A DNA stretch of 64,000 bases from Amycolatopsis sp. NBRC 101858 (GCF_030269325.1 NZ_BSTD01000001.1:1504681-1568680), one strand, 5' to 3'; positions 9,570 to 19,005 are shown, counted from the first letter of the stretch. A program made the numbers and translations. Notes: generated by a model from the letters alone, not told the origin.

Positions 9570-9701
9570 TTCCCTCACCAATCCTTCTGCTGTCCTGCTC
9601 ACGACGAACGCGCCCGGGGGCGTACCCAGGGCGCGCTCCTGAAAGGGTATCTCGCCACATGCCCTGGGGAGAAGTCGATACCGGCGGATACCCTCTGCGT
9701 C

Positions 9702-9944
9702 ATGACGACCGCGACGAAGGAGGCCACCGTGGCCGCCCCCGGCAAACCGTTTCTGATGCGGATCGGCATCGGCCTGTTCGCCCTCGGCATGCTCGCCGTG
9801 CTGACGGTGTTCATCATGTTCGCCGCCGGTCTGGAGAACCTGCCGATCTGGCTGTCCGTCGGCGCCGGCGTCGTCACCCCGCTGGGCCTGCTGCTCGGCC
9901 TGCTGGCACTGGTCTTCGAGGCCAGGGCCAAGAAAGCCGACTAG
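9702..9944 (+). CDS. Small two-helix membrane protein
   Basis: An 80-residue protein from an ATG at 9702. The first 17 residues are polar and are followed by two hydrophobic helices (about 22-42 and 48-70) and a short basic tail ending KKAD. It resembles many small actinobacterial membrane proteins and I do not recognise a family. Its stop codon shares the palindrome CTAG (9941-9944) with the convergent HAD gene. Confidence 0.65.
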   Translation: MTTATKEATVAAPGKPFLMRIGIGLFALGMLAVLTVFIMFAAGLENLPIWLSVGAGVVTPLGLLLGLLALVFEARAKKAD

Positions 9945-10558
9945 GGCACGCCCGCGAAGGTCCGCTCGAACCAGTCCGGGAACTCCGTCAGCGACTCGAA
10001 CACGACTTCGGCGCCTTCGCTCAGCAAGAGCGCGCGGTCGCACGGGCCCGTCGTGACGCCGACCGCGATCGCGTTCGCGGCCAGCGCACCGCGGATGTCG
10101 CCGGCGTGATCTCCGACATACACGCGCGCGTCGTGCGCCAAGAGCGCCTCCGCCTTCTGCGTCGACCACAGTTCGCCGACGACCTCGTCGACGTCCAGGC
10201 CGAGCGCGTCCACGTGCAGCTGCGCGTTGGGCCCGTACTTGCCGGTGACGACGAGCGTGCGCCCACCCGCCGCGCGGACCGCGCGCAGCGACTCGACCGC
10301 GCCCGGCAGGGCCACGGTGCTCGGCACGACCATGTCCGGGTACAGCGCGCGGAACCGGTCGACGAGACCGGGGATGCGTTCCTCCGGTGCTTCGAAGCCG
10401 CGCAGGATGTCGTCGAGGGGCGGGCCGAGGTTGGCCGCGAACGCGTCACCGTCCAGCGGCAGGCCGGATTCGGCGCCGAGCGCGTTCATCGCCGCGGCCA
10501 TGCCCGGCCGCGCGTCGATCAGTGTCATGTCGAGGTCGAACCCCACCGTGATGCCCAC
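9941..10558 (-). CDS. HAD-superfamily phosphatase (phosphoglycolate phosphatase-like)
   Basis: A 205-residue cytoplasmic hydrolase from a GTG at 10558. HAD motif I is DLDMTLID (D8 nucleophile, D10 acid/base), with an alpha-helical cap between about 18 and 80. Motif II is VVTGK, and motif IV is [13 protein letters not shown]. The M between the two motif I aspartates replaces the more common G-T pair. It is probably a small-molecule phosphatase; the substrate is unknown. An upstream in-frame start at 10600 would add a non-conserved leader. It is divergent from the TetR gene. Confidence 0.82.
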   Translation of the reverse strand: MGITVGFDLDMTLIDARPGMAAAMNALGAESGLPLDGDAFAANLGPPLDDILRGFEAPEERIPGLVDRFRALYPDMVVPSTVALPGAVESLRAVRAAGGRTLVVTGKYGPNAQLHVDALGLDVDEVVGELWSTQKAEALLAHDARVYVGDHAGDIRGALAANAIAVGVTTGPCDRALLLSEGAEVVFESLTEFPDWFERTFAGVP

Positions 10559-10581
10559 ACCAGCACCGTAGCCGGGACCAC

Positions 10582-10644
10582 TGACAGATTTACATGTCAA
10601 CCGATCATGTACAGCGCCTTGACAGCGGAGACATCTGTGTCAAG
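10582..10644. promoter_or_regulatory. Candidate TetR operator region with two TGACA/TGTCA inverted repeats
   Basis: Two imperfect inverted repeats lie just upstream of the TetR gene: TGACA-N8-TGTCA at 10582-10599, and CTTGACA-N13-TGTCAAG at 10618-10644. The shared half-sites and their place between the divergent HAD and TetR genes suggest an autoregulatory operator. This is inferred from symmetry and position only. Confidence 0.45.
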
Positions 10645-10652
10645 GTGAGAGT

Positions 10653-11252
10653 GTGACCAGCTTCACTGACCGGACGAAGGCGTCCCTCCGGGAAGCCTTG
10701 CTCGACGCCGCCGCGGACCTGCTCCCGGAAGGCGGTTACGCGGGGCTGCGGATGGCCGACGTCGCGGCGAAGGCCGGGGTGAGCAGGCAGACGGTCTACA
10801 ACGAGTTCGGCAACAAGGCGGCGCTGACCCAGGCGGTGGCGCTGCGCACCGCGTCGGAGTTCCTCGACGGGATCCGGCGGCGGTTCGAGACGGCGGACGG
10901 GCTCCTGGCCGGCATCCACCACGCCGTCGTCTACACGATCGAGCACGCGCGGGAGAACCGCCTGGTCGCGGCGGCGCTCGGCACCGAAGCCGGCGAAGAC
11001 CTGCTGCCACTGCTCACGACCAGGGGCGAGCCGATCCTCACCGCGGCCGCCGACCTCGCCGCCGAGCAGTACCGGGAGTTCGAACCGGGGCTTTCGGCCG
11101 AGGCGGCCGCGTTGCTCGCGGAGACCGTGGTGCGGCTTTCCCTGTCACACCTGGTGCTTCCCACGCATTCGGCGACCGAAGCCGCCGACTCCGTCACCGC
11201 CGTGCTGGCCCCGACCATCCGCCAATTCGTCCACAATGGAGTGACACGATGA
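10653..11252 (+). CDS. TetR/AcrR family transcriptional regulator
   Basis: A 199-residue protein. The N-terminal helix-turn-helix spans about residues 10-58, with [31 protein letters not shown] being the typical TetR recognition region. The C-terminal ligand/dimer domain is helical and unassigned. The start is GTG 10653. Its end overlaps the R2-like oxidase start in ATGA, so it very likely controls that oxidase together with itself. The inverted repeats at 10582-10644 are the probable binding sites. The effector is unknown. Confidence 0.9.
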   Translation: MTSFTDRTKASLREALLDAAADLLPEGGYAGLRMADVAAKAGVSRQTVYNEFGNKAALTQAVALRTASEFLDGIRRRFETADGLLAGIHHAVVYTIEHARENRLVAAALGTEAGEDLLPLLTTRGEPILTAAADLAAEQYREFEPGLSAEAAALLAETVVRLSLSHLVLPTHSATEAADSVTAVLAPTIRQFVHNGVTR

Positions 11253-12217
11253 CCGACACCCTCTCCGAGCTGCGGACCGGTTTCTCCTCGCTGCGCAAGG
11301 GCGGCCTGAACTGGGACTCGTTCCCGCTGCGCCTGTTCGCCAAGGGGAACAAGAAGTTCTGGAACCCGGCCGACATCGACTTCAGCCGCGAGCGCGAAGG
11401 CTGGGACACGCTCAACGACGAGCAGAAGCGCAGCACGACGTACCTCGTCGCGCAGTTCATCGCCGGCGAAGAGGCCGTCACCGAGGACATCCAGCCGTTC
11501 ATGCGGGCGATGTCGGCGACCGGCCGCTTCGGCGACGAGATGTACCTGACGCAGTTCTGCTTCGAGGAAGCCAAGCACACGGAAGTGTTCCGGCGCTGGA
11601 TGGACGCGGTCGGGCTGACCGAGGACCTCCACCCGTACGTCGCCGAGAACCCGCACTACCGCAAGCTGTTCTACGAGGAACTACCGCAGTCGCTGCGGGC
11701 GCTGGAGGACGATCCGAGCCCGCTCAACCAGATCCGCGCGAGCGTGACGTACAACCACGTGATCGAGGGCAGCCTCGCGCTGACGGGCTACTACTCGTGG
11801 CAGCTGATCTGCACCCAGCACGACATCCTGCCGGGCATGCAGGAACTGGTCCGCCGCATCGGCGACGACGAGCGCCGTCACATGGCCTGGGGGACGTTCA
11901 CGTGCCGCCGCCACGTCGCGGCGGACGACTCGCTCTGGGACGCCGTCCAGCAGCGGATGGGCGAGCTGCTGCCGCACGCGCTCAACATGATCCAGTGGGT
12001 GCAGGACCAGTTCGAGGAAGTGCCGTTCGACAACGACCCGGAGGAGATCATCCAGTACGCGGCGGACCGGGCCCAGCGCCGCTTGGGCGCGATCGAGTCG
12101 GCGCGCGGGATGCCGGTGGAGCAGATCGACCTGGACTACTCGCCCGAGCACCTCGAGGACACCTTCGGCGAGGAAGACGCGAAGGCGATCGCGGAAGCGG
12201 CCGCGGCGGTCTCCTGA
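11249..12217 (+). CDS. R2-like ligand-binding oxidase (R2lox, Mn/Fe)
   Basis: A 322-residue ferritin-like protein, the usual length for R2lox. All six metal ligands expected from the mycobacterial prototype are present with a constant +6 offset: E74, E107, H110 (EEAKH), E173, E208 and H211 (DDERRH). The Val and Tyr that form the diagnostic ether cross-link are present as V77 and Y168. This separates it from true ribonucleotide reductase beta subunits. R2lox proteins assemble a Mn/Fe site and bind a fatty-acid-like ligand; the physiological substrate is not established. It is translationally coupled to the TetR gene and convergent with an acyl-CoA synthetase, which fits a lipid-linked role. 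Confidence 0.92.
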   Translation: MTDTLSELRTGFSSLRKGGLNWDSFPLRLFAKGNKKFWNPADIDFSREREGWDTLNDEQKRSTTYLVAQFIAGEEAVTEDIQPFMRAMSATGRFGDEMYLTQFCFEEAKHTEVFRRWMDAVGLTEDLHPYVAENPHYRKLFYEELPQSLRALEDDPSPLNQIRASVTYNHVIEGSLALTGYYSWQLICTQHDILPGMQELVRRIGDDERRHMAWGTFTCRRHVAADDSLWDAVQQRMGELLPHALNMIQWVQDQFEEVPFDNDPEEIIQYAADRAQRRLGAIESARGMPVEQIDLDYSPEHLEDTFGEEDAKAIAEAAAAVS

Positions 12218-12220
12218 CCG

Positions 12221-13879
12221 TCAGGCGTGCTTCGTGGACGCCGCGGCCTCCAAGCCCAGGAGCGTGATCGACTTCTCGCGCATCTCGACCTTGCGGACCT
12301 TGCCCGTCACCGTCATCGGGAACTCCTCGACGACGTGCACGTACCGCGGGATCTTGTAGCGCGCGAGCTTGCCTTCGCAGAACTCGCGCACCTTCTCCGC
12401 GGTCAACGGCTGCGCGCCCTCGCGCATCCGGACCCAGGCCATCAGCTCCTCGCCGTACTTCTCGTCCGGGACGCCGATGACCTGCGCGTCCAGGACGTCC
12501 GGGTGCGTGTAGAGGAACTCCTCGATCTCCCGCGGATACAGGTTTTCCCCGCCGCGGATGACCATGTCCTTGATGCGGCCGGTGATGTTGACGTACCCGT
12601 CGTCGTCCATCACCGCCAGGTCGCCGGTGTGCATCCAGCGGGCGGCGTCGATCGCCTCGGCCGTCTTGTCCGGCTGCTCCCAGTACCCGAGCATCACCGA
12701 GTAGCCGCGCGTGCACAGCTCACCCGGCTCGCCGCGCGGGACCGTCAGGCCGGTTTCCGGGTCGACGACCTTGCTCTCGAGGTGCGGCCCGACCCGCCCG
12801 ACCGTCGACACGCGACGCTCGATGGAGTCGTCCGCGCGGGTCTGCGTCGACACCGGGGACGTCTCGGTCATGCCGTAGCAGATGGACACCTCGGCCATCC
12901 CCATCCGGTCGATGACCTGCTTCATCACCTCGACCGGGCACGGCGAGCCCGCCATGATCCCGGTCCGCAGCGACGACAGGTCGAAGCTCCCGAAGTCCGG
13001 GTGGTTCAGCTCGGCGATGAACATCGTCGGCACGCCGTAGAGGGAAGTGCACTGCTCGGCGGCGACGGCGTCGAGGGTCGCCTTCGGATCGAACGCGGGC
13101 GCCGGGATGACCATGCACGAGCCGTGGCTGGTGCACGCGAGGTTGCCCATCACCATGCCGAAGCAGTGGTAGAAGGGCACCGGGATGCACACCTTGTCCT
13201 GTTCGGTGTAGTTGCACAGTTCGCCGACGAAGTAGCCGTTGTTCAGGATGTTGTGGTGGCTGAGCGTGGCGCCCTTGGGGAAGCCGGTCGTGCCCGAGGT
13301 GTACTGGATGTTGATCGGGTCGTCGGCGGAGAGGGCGGCCTGCAGCTGCGCGAGCTGGGCGGGATCGCCCTGCCAGCCGGCGTCCATCAGCGCCTGCCAG
13401 CTCTCACCGCCGAGGATCACGACGTGCTCGAGCCCGGCGCACTTCTCGCGCACCTCCTCGACCATCGCGGGGTAGTCGGAGGTCTTGAACTTGTCCGAGG
13501 CGACCAGCAGTTTCACGCCGGCCTGGTTGAGCACGTACTCGAGCTCGTGCGACCGGTAGGCGGGGTTGATGTTGACGAGGATCGCACCGATCTTCGCGGT
13601 CGCGTACTGGAGGAACGTCCATTCCGCCCGGTTCGGCGACCAGATCCCGACCCGATCGCCCTTCCCGATGCCTTGCGCGACGAGGCCGAGGGCGAGCGCG
13701 TTCACCTCGGCGGCGAGCTCCCGGTAGGTCCACCGCCGGCCGGCGGTCCGGTCGACGAGGGCGTCACGTTCCCCGAACGCGGCCACCGTCCGATCGAAGT
13801 TGTCACCGATGGTGTCCCCGAGCAGCGGAACCTCGGAGATCCCCGAGGCATAGCTCGGCAGGGCGGGCGCGTCAGGCAT
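12221..13879 (-). CDS. Acyl-CoA synthetase (AMP-forming, FadD-type)
   Basis: A 552-residue ANL-superfamily enzyme. It has the P-loop [11 protein letters not shown], the YGMTETSP motif, [13 protein letters not shown], the hinge [20 protein letters not shown] and the C-terminal catalytic lysine region MTVTGKVRK. It activates a carboxylic acid, probably a medium- or long-chain fatty acid, to the acyl-adenylate and then to acyl-CoA in the cytoplasm. The ATG at 13879 has a GGGAGG ribosome site 5 nt upstream. It ends 4 nt from the R2lox stop on the opposite strand. Confidence 0.93.
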   Translation of the reverse strand: MPDAPALPSYASGISEVPLLGDTIGDNFDRTVAAFGERDALVDRTAGRRWTYRELAAEVNALALGLVAQGIGKGDRVGIWSPNRAEWTFLQYATAKIGAILVNINPAYRSHELEYVLNQAGVKLLVASDKFKTSDYPAMVEEVREKCAGLEHVVILGGESWQALMDAGWQGDPAQLAQLQAALSADDPINIQYTSGTTGFPKGATLSHHNILNNGYFVGELCNYTEQDKVCIPVPFYHCFGMVMGNLACTSHGSCMVIPAPAFDPKATLDAVAAEQCTSLYGVPTMFIAELNHPDFGSFDLSSLRTGIMAGSPCPVEVMKQVIDRMGMAEVSICYGMTETSPVSTQTRADDSIERRVSTVGRVGPHLESKVVDPETGLTVPRGEPGELCTRGYSVMLGYWEQPDKTAEAIDAARWMHTGDLAVMDDDGYVNITGRIKDMVIRGGENLYPREIEEFLYTHPDVLDAQVIGVPDEKYGEELMAWVRMREGAQPLTAEKVREFCEGKLARYKIPRYVHVVEEFPMTVTGKVRKVEMREKSITLLGLEAAASTKHA

Positions 13880-13953
13880 GGTGCCTCCCGTAGACGTCTT
13901 CGTCGGGCCTGGTGAGTCTAAGAACGGAACGCGCCGGTCGCGACTGCTCGGAG

Positions 13954-14142
13954 CCGTTTCGAGATCGGGGCGTCGGGCGCCCAGCCGGGAACAGGCGGAA
14001 CCGGCACCACCCTGAGCGCAGCCGCACCAGCGGCCGGCCCACGTCGGAGCGACACCGGTTCTCACACCGGCCCGCCGATCCGGAATCACCCCCGGCGGCA
14101 CCGGCCCCGGTTCCCGCGCCGACCCGTTTCGAGATCGGGGCG
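13954..14142. repeat. Pair of 19-bp direct repeats between fadD-type and AAA genes
   Basis: The 299-nt spacer 13880-14178 holds no gene I can support. It contains the same 19-mer, ccgtttcgagatcggggcg, at 13954-13972 and 14124-14142. The second copy lies just ahead of the AAA ATPase start, the first about 75 nt upstream of the divergent fadD start. Identity is exact. This could be a paired operator or a duplication. Confidence 0.6.
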
Positions 14143-14178
14143 CTGGTAATGTCCGGACGGACTTCGAGGGGGCGATCG

Positions 14179-15801
14179 ATGGCCGGCCAGGGGTTTCGCG
14201 ATGAGCTGACCCAGTTGCTGCAGGCTCGGTACCCGCTGCTGGTCGTCGAGACGCACGAAGAGCAGCGGGTGCTGCGGGAGATCCGCGCCGTCGCCGAAGA
14301 CCAGCAGCGGCTGCGGACTCCTCGGCGCGTCTACGTCTGGTCCTCCACCACCGGCCTCGCGCCCGCCGGCGGCCCGCCGATCTCCGAGACCCGCGCCGCG
14401 TCCGCCGCGCTTGAACGCGTCTACGGCTGGGGCGAGCCCGCCGTCTTCGTCTTCGCCGACCTGCACCCGCAGCTGGTCTCCGAAGGCGGCCACCGGCCGG
14501 ATCCCGAGGTCGTGCGCCGGCTGCGGGAGCTCGCCGCCGCGTTCAAGACCCGGCCCGTGCCGCTCAGCCTGATCCTCGTGTCGCCGTCGCTGCCCGTGCC
14601 GCCGGAGCTGGAGCACGACGCCACCGTCGTCGACTTCCCGCTGCCCGACCAGCGCCAGATCGGCGAGCTGCTCGACGGCATGGTCGCCGCGCACCGGCAG
14701 AACGTCCGGATCAGCATCGACCGCGACGACCGGGACATGATCGTCGCCGCCGCGCGCGGCCTCACCCTCCCCGAAGCCGAGAACGCGTTCGCCAGGGCGC
14801 TCGTCGAAGGCGGCGGCCTCGACCCCAGCGACCTCGAACTGATCCTCGCCGAGAAGCGCCAGGCCGTCCGCCGGTCCGGGATGCTCGACATCGTCCCCGC
14901 GGAGACCAGCTTCGACGCCGTCGGCGGCCTCGACCGGCTGAAACGCTGGCTCACCAAGCGCACCGGCACCTGGACGCCCGCCGCGTCGGCGTACAACCTC
15001 GCCGCGCCGAAGGGCCTGCTGCTCACCGGCGTTCCCGGCTGCGGCAAGAGCCTGTCCGCGGTGTGCGTCGCGAACATGTGGCGGCTGCCGCTGCTGCGCC
15101 TGGACCTGGGCCGCGTCTTCGCCGGCCTGGTCGGCTCCAGCGAGAAGAACATCCGCACGGTCATCCGCACCGCCGAGGGCATCGCGCCGTGCGTGCTGTG
15201 GGTCGACGAGATCGAGAAGGGCCTCGCCGGCGCGGGCGGCGGAGGCGACGGCGGCACCGCGCGCCGCGTCTTCGGCACGTTCCTCTCGTGGATGCAGGAA
15301 AAGACGGCGCCGGTGTTCGTGATGGCCACCGCGAACCAGGTCGGCTCGCTGCCGCCGGAGTTCCTCCGCAAGGGCCGCTTCGACGAGATCTTCTTCGTCG
15401 ACCTGCCCTCGGCCCCCGAGCGCGCCGCGATCTGGCGGATCCACCTGCGCCGGCGCGTCACCGACGCCTTCGTGTCCAGTGAGCTGCGGCTGGACGACGC
15501 GCTGTTCGCCGAGCTCGCCGACGTCAGCGCGGGCTACAGCGGCGCCGAGATCGAACAGGCCGTGCTGGCCGGCCTGGTCGACGCGTTCGCCGAGAAACGG
15601 CCGCTGCGCCGCGACGACCTCGTGCGGGCGGTGAAGACGACCGTGCCGCTGTCGGTCACCCAGGCCGACGAAATCCTGGCCATCCGGAACTGGGCCGAGA
15701 CCCGCGCCGTCGCGGCGACGGACACGGAAGCCGAGGTCGAGGCGGCACCGGTCGCACCGCCGCTGCCGGAGTCCCCGAGGGGAAGGACGATCGACGTATG
15801 A
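14179..15801 (+). CDS. Ycf46-like AAA+ ATPase, first gene of a five-gene cassette
   Basis: A 540-residue cytoplasmic ATPase. Residues 1-240 form a Ycf46-type N-terminal region ([25 protein letters not shown]). The AAA core has Walker A GVPGCGKS (284-291), Walker [11 protein letters not shown] (about 339-348), sensor-1 ATAN, and RKGRFDE with the arginine-finger region. It is followed by a helical lid, [18 protein letters not shown]. Ycf46 proteins occur in plastids and cyanobacteria; their role is poorly known. The ATG at 14179 follows a GAGGGGGCG ribosome site. The stop overlaps the next gene in ATGA. Its four partners suggest it powers remodelling of a small protein or RNP complex. Confidence 0.88.
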   Translation: MAGQGFRDELTQLLQARYPLLVVETHEEQRVLREIRAVAEDQQRLRTPRRVYVWSSTTGLAPAGGPPISETRAASAALERVYGWGEPAVFVFADLHPQLVSEGGHRPDPEVVRRLRELAAAFKTRPVPLSLILVSPSLPVPPELEHDATVVDFPLPDQRQIGELLDGMVAAHRQNVRISIDRDDRDMIVAAARGLTLPEAENAFARALVEGGGLDPSDLELILAEKRQAVRRSGMLDIVPAETSFDAVGGLDRLKRWLTKRTGTWTPAASAYNLAAPKGLLLTGVPGCGKSLSAVCVANMWRLPLLRLDLGRVFAGLVGSSEKNIRTVIRTAEGIAPCVLWVDEIEKGLAGAGGGGDGGTARRVFGTFLSWMQEKTAPVFVMATANQVGSLPPEFLRKGRFDEIFFVDLPSAPERAAIWRIHLRRRVTDAFVSSELRLDDALFAELADVSAGYSGAEIEQAVLAGLVDAFAEKRPLRRDDLVRAVKTTVPLSVTQADEILAIRNWAETRAVAATDTEAEVEAAPVAPPLPESPRGRTIDV

Positions 15802-16013
15802 CGCACCGCGTGACCGTCACCATCGGCAAGGACGGCTCGATCAGCGCCGAAACCCACGGCGTGACCGGGTCGAAGTGCCTCGACTACATCCCGCTGCTCG
15901 AAGACCTGCTCGGCGCGGAGACCGTGACGTCGGAGTTCACCGAGGACTACCGGCGCACGTCGGCTTCCGCCGAAGACACCGCGTCGCAGCAGCAGTCGCA
16001 ATGGAACTCCTGA
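15798..16013 (+). CDS. DUF2997 micro-protein
   Basis: A 71-residue protein. The pattern HRVTVTIGKDGSISAETHGVTGSKCLDYIPLLEDLLG is the DUF2997 signature: a short beta-hairpin, then a conserved Cys (residue 27) in a GxKC-L-x-Y motif and a helix. The C-terminal 20 residues are polar and Ser/Gln-rich. It overlaps the AAA gene by 4 nt and the radical-SAM-like gene by 13 nt. DUF2997 is known to sit beside Ycf46 and DUF1257 genes; its function is unknown. The lone cysteine makes it a possible substrate of the adjacent iron-sulfur protein, but that is inference. Confidence 0.85.
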   Translation: MTHRVTVTIGKDGSISAETHGVTGSKCLDYIPLLEDLLGAETVTSEFTEDYRRTSASAEDTASQQQSQWNS

Positions 16014-16576
16014 ACCTCCACCGGATCGTCGACGTCACCGCGGCCGAAGGCCCCGGCCTGCGGTGCGCGGTGTGGACGCAGGGCTGCTCGGTGCGCTGCC
16101 CCGGCTGCTTCAACCCGCAGACGTGGACGACCCGCGGCGGGACGCTCGTGCCGTGGCAGGACCTGGTTTCGCGCGTCCTGGCCATCGAGGGCATCGAAGG
16201 CGTCACGCTGCTCGGCGGCGAGCCGTTCGACCAGCCTTCCCCCTTGGGCGAGTTCGCCGCGGCCGTACGCGCTGCGGGGCTTTCGGTGATGACGTTCACC
16301 GGGAACGTCCTGGAGGAGCTGCCGCCGTCGAAGCTGCTGGACTCGACGGATCTGCTGGTCGACGGTCCTTTCCTGGCCGACCGGCCGGAGCTGTCCCGGC
16401 CGTGGGTGGGCTCGGTCAACCAGCGCTTCCACTTCCTGACCGACCGCTACGACGAGTCGATCTTCACCACCCCGAACCGCCTGGAACTCACGATCGCCCC
16501 GGACGGCGCGATCGAGCTGAACGGGTTCGCCACCACCGAAGTACTCGAAGCGCTGCTCGAAGGGGACCACCGATGA
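16001..16576 (+). CDS. Short radical-SAM / 4Fe-4S single-cluster protein
   Basis: A 191-residue protein from an ATG at 16001. The cluster motif CSVRCPGC (C-x3-C-x2-C) follows a WTQGC stretch near the N-terminus. GGEPF, the SAM-binding loop, lies about 35 residues later, and an aspartate-rich DGPF motif appears as in NrdG/PFL-activase-like activating enzymes. The small size fits a minimal radical-SAM barrel without auxiliary clusters. It is probably a glycyl-radical- or peptide-modifying activase for a partner in the cassette. No glycyl-radical enzyme is present in the window, which is why the substrate is open. Confidence 0.88.
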   Translation: MELLNLHRIVDVTAAEGPGLRCAVWTQGCSVRCPGCFNPQTWTTRGGTLVPWQDLVSRVLAIEGIEGVTLLGGEPFDQPSPLGEFAAAVRAAGLSVMTFTGNVLEELPPSKLLDSTDLLVDGPFLADRPELSRPWVGSVNQRFHFLTDRYDESIFTTPNRLELTIAPDGAIELNGFATTEVLEALLEGDHR

Positions 16577-17010
16577 GTGTCACGCTCAAGCTGCGCAGCG
16601 AGGCGCTGGCCCAGCTCAACGCCGCCACGATCGCCGCGCACCTGCAGGCTGGCGTGGTCACCGTGCGGACCCGGATGCGCCACCGCGACCTCCTCTCCCG
16701 GGCGCTGACCGGGCTGCGCGCGCAGGTGACCGACGACGGCAACTCGGTCGTCGCCGCGTGGGAGGGACGGCGGATCACGTTCGTCTACGGCCCCGAGGGC
16801 GTCCAGCTGGCGCACGTCGACGGCCCTGGCCTCGCCGAGGCCGAAGCCCAGCGGCTGGTGCTGTCGGTCGACGAGGCGTACGCGGCCGAAGTGCAGCGCG
16901 CCGTCCTCGCCCGGCTGAAGCAGCGCGCGGCTTCGAACGGGATGGTCGTCGAGTCCGAGCGCGTCAACGCCGACCAGTCGATCAGCGTCACCCTGGCCGC
17001 CACGTCGTGA
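16573..17010 (+). CDS. DUF1257 (Ycf35)-like protein
   Basis: A 145-residue protein. It shows a weak resemblance to DUF1257/Ycf35: a central basic segment RTRMRHRDLLSRALTGL, a beta strand region ITFVYGPEGVQL, and a C-terminal helix VQRAVLARLKQRAASNG followed by VVESERVNADQSISVTLA, the part best matched to the family. The assignment rests on this and on the usual neighbours Ycf46 and DUF2997. It overlaps both flanking genes by 4 nt. Function unknown. Confidence 0.62.
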   Translation: MSVTLKLRSEALAQLNAATIAAHLQAGVVTVRTRMRHRDLLSRALTGLRAQVTDDGNSVVAAWEGRRITFVYGPEGVQLAHVDGPGLAEAEAQRLVLSVDEAYAAEVQRAVLARLKQRAASNGMVVESERVNADQSISVTLAATS

Positions 17011-18212
17011 CCGAGGTCAGGGTCGGGCTGATCGAGTTCGGCAAGGCGCTCAACGAATCGGTCACCCTCCCCGGCCTCGGGGAGCTGCCCGGCGGCCAGG
17101 TCAGCCTCGGGCGCGCGGTCCGCGGTGCCCGCGCGCGACTGAAGCGCGCCGACCGGATCCTGGCGGACAACCTGCGCCTCGGGATCATGGTGCGGAAGAA
17201 GTTCTTCTCGAGCGACGTCGAGCCGGTGACCGACGCGGGGTTCCTCAAAGACGTCTTCGTCGCGGTGGGGCGGCGCGACCTCGGGAAGGGCGACGCGCTG
17301 GAGCTGTACACCGACGACCGGGTCGGCCCGGACCTGAGCCGCCAGGACGGCGTGGCGCAGGTGGTCGCGCCGGCGTACGACCAGCTGACCGGCTTCCACG
17401 TGCAGGTGCTGGTCCGCGAAGGTGTCCTGCGCTTCGGGGCGTTGACGACGTTGTCGCGCGGCGGCCAGCCGATGCGGGTGCTCGGGCTGTTCGGTCCCGG
17501 GCCGGTGGAGGAACTCTCGGCCGGGCAGCAGGGCACGGTGCTGCTCGGCTTCCAGTGCGACGTGCCGCCGATGGCGGGCGACGCGCTGACCGCGTTCCAC
17601 GAGCCCTCGCACGACCATTTGGAGCGGCGGGAAGGCGTGGCGGTCGTGCACGGGTCGAACGACCTGGGCAACGGTTCGGTGGTGGCGGCGGTCGAGATCC
17701 CGGAAGCGCAGGTCAGCACGGTCTTCACGGTGGGCACGCGGGCGCGGGTGCTGCGGCCGGCGGGGACGACGTTCAACGAGCGGAGCACGGTCGTCGCTTC
17801 CGACCTCCGGATCCTGTCGCTGGCCACGGGCGGGGTGGCGGCACGGACGAACGGCGGGGCGCGGACGTTCACCGTCGGGCTGGCGTTCCGGGATCTGCAC
17901 CAGAACGACACGATCGAGGCCTACGTCCCGGTGGACGCGCCCGCGCTGGCTCCGCCGCCTGTTGCGGCTCCTGTTCCTGTTGCCCTTGTGGACGTCAACG
18001 CGGCTTCGGGGCCGGAGCTGGCGCGGCTGCTTTCGCCGGAGCAGGTGGCCAAGGCGCTGGAGGTGCGGCAGCGTCAGGGTGGGTTCCCGGACGTGGAGGC
18101 GTTCGGCGTCGCGATCGGGTTGCAGCCACACGAAATCGTCCGCTTGCGCAAACGGGCGACGGCCGGCCGGGTGGCGTTGCGCGAGACGGGTGTGCGGCAG
18201 CTCGACATCTGA
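17007..18212 (+). CDS. Tandem translation-factor-like beta-barrel protein with C-terminal helix-hairpin-helix
   Basis: A 401-residue protein from GTG 17007, which overlaps the previous stop. Residues about 130-205 look like an EF-Tu domain-II barrel (VLVREGVLRFGALTTL ... GDALTAF). Residues about 225-315 resemble domain IV of initiation factor IF2 (STVFTVGTRARVLR, DLRILSL, VGLAFRDLHQNDTIEAY). There is no GTPase domain. A Pro/Ala linker leads to a ComEA-type helix-hairpin-helix near 332-385 (VDVNAASGPELARLL ... GLQPHEIVRLR). The combination suggests tRNA, rRNA or DNA binding. I know of no named family with this layout. It closes the cassette; EspG follows 33 nt later. Confidence 0.72.
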   Translation: MTEVRVGLIEFGKALNESVTLPGLGELPGGQVSLGRAVRGARARLKRADRILADNLRLGIMVRKKFFSSDVEPVTDAGFLKDVFVAVGRRDLGKGDALELYTDDRVGPDLSRQDGVAQVVAPAYDQLTGFHVQVLVREGVLRFGALTTLSRGGQPMRVLGLFGPGPVEELSAGQQGTVLLGFQCDVPPMAGDALTAFHEPSHDHLERREGVAVVHGSNDLGNGSVVAAVEIPEAQVSTVFTVGTRARVLRPAGTTFNERSTVVASDLRILSLATGGVAARTNGGARTFTVGLAFRDLHQNDTIEAYVPVDAPALAPPPVAAPVPVALVDVNAASGPELARLLSPEQVAKALEVRQRQGGFPDVEAFGVAIGLQPHEIVRLRKRATAGRVALRETGVRQLDI

Positions 18213-18245
18213 GCGCGGGGTGGCCGTTCCGCTACGCTCGGGGAC

Positions 18246-18935
18246 GTGCCGGAGGAATTTTCACTGGGCCTGGCTGAGGTCGACACGGCGGTCCGGCGTA
18301 CCGGTCTTCCGGCGAACTGGCACCCGTTCGAGATCCGCAGCCCCGGCCGCACGCTGGCGGAGAACGAGCGCATCGCGGCTCTTTCCTGGGAGTCCATGCG
18401 GTCGCGGGGTCTCGCGGGTCCGGACAAGCTGGACATCGAGGTGGAGCAGACGCTCCGGGCGTGGACCCAGCCGGACGTGCTGGTGATCGTCCGCGCGGTG
18501 GAGGAGGGCCGCACGGTGTTCTACCGCGCGGCCATCGGCCACGGCTTAGGGGTGTTTTCGGAGCTGGCGGGCGAGGAGGTCCTGTTCGCCCAGACCCGCC
18601 CGGACCGCCTGGCCGACCTGGTGGTGGGCATGCTCCCGGCGTACCGGCCGGTGCCCCTGGCGGAGCTGACGTTCATCGAGCCGGGCACCCGCCGCGACGC
18701 GGACGCGGCAACGGAGTTCTCCTCGTGGCCCCTGCACCGCTACGGCACGTTCGAGCTGTCGGTCCGCGGATCTTCCCTGCGCCCGGTGGGAACGGTGACG
18801 TTCGTGGACAACGCGGGCGGCCGCTTCCTGATGTTCAGCGAGGCACTACCGGGCGGCGAGACACGGGTGACGTTCACCCCATCGGATGGTTCTCACCTGC
18901 GCAGCTGGCTCCACGACCGTGGCCGGAACCACTGA
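18246..18935 (+). CDS. EspG-like ESX secretion-associated protein
   Basis: A 229-residue cytoplasmic protein from GTG 18246. The overall pattern (ALSWESMRSRGL, an early beta-rich half, then FYRAAIGHGLGVFSELAGEEVLFAQTRPDRLADLVVGMLP) is that of the EspG family, chaperones which hold PE/PPE-type substrates for type VII secretion. No core ESX genes (EccB-E, EccC ATPase, MycP) are in the window, so it would serve a secretion system elsewhere. It is followed by a lipoprotein and a WXG/PPE-like protein, consistent with an accessory substrate island. Confidence 0.82.
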   Translation: MPEEFSLGLAEVDTAVRRTGLPANWHPFEIRSPGRTLAENERIAALSWESMRSRGLAGPDKLDIEVEQTLRAWTQPDVLVIVRAVEEGRTVFYRAAIGHGLGVFSELAGEEVLFAQTRPDRLADLVVGMLPAYRPVPLAELTFIEPGTRRDADAATEFSSWPLHRYGTFELSVRGSSLRPVGTVTFVDNAGGRFLMFSEALPGGETRVTFTPSDGSHLRSWLHDRGRNH

Positions 18936-19005
18936 CGCGGCCGGTTCGTCACTAGTACAGTGCGAGGAGACCACGCAGGGTGGTGTCGACGACTGGGAGG
19001 GCGTC

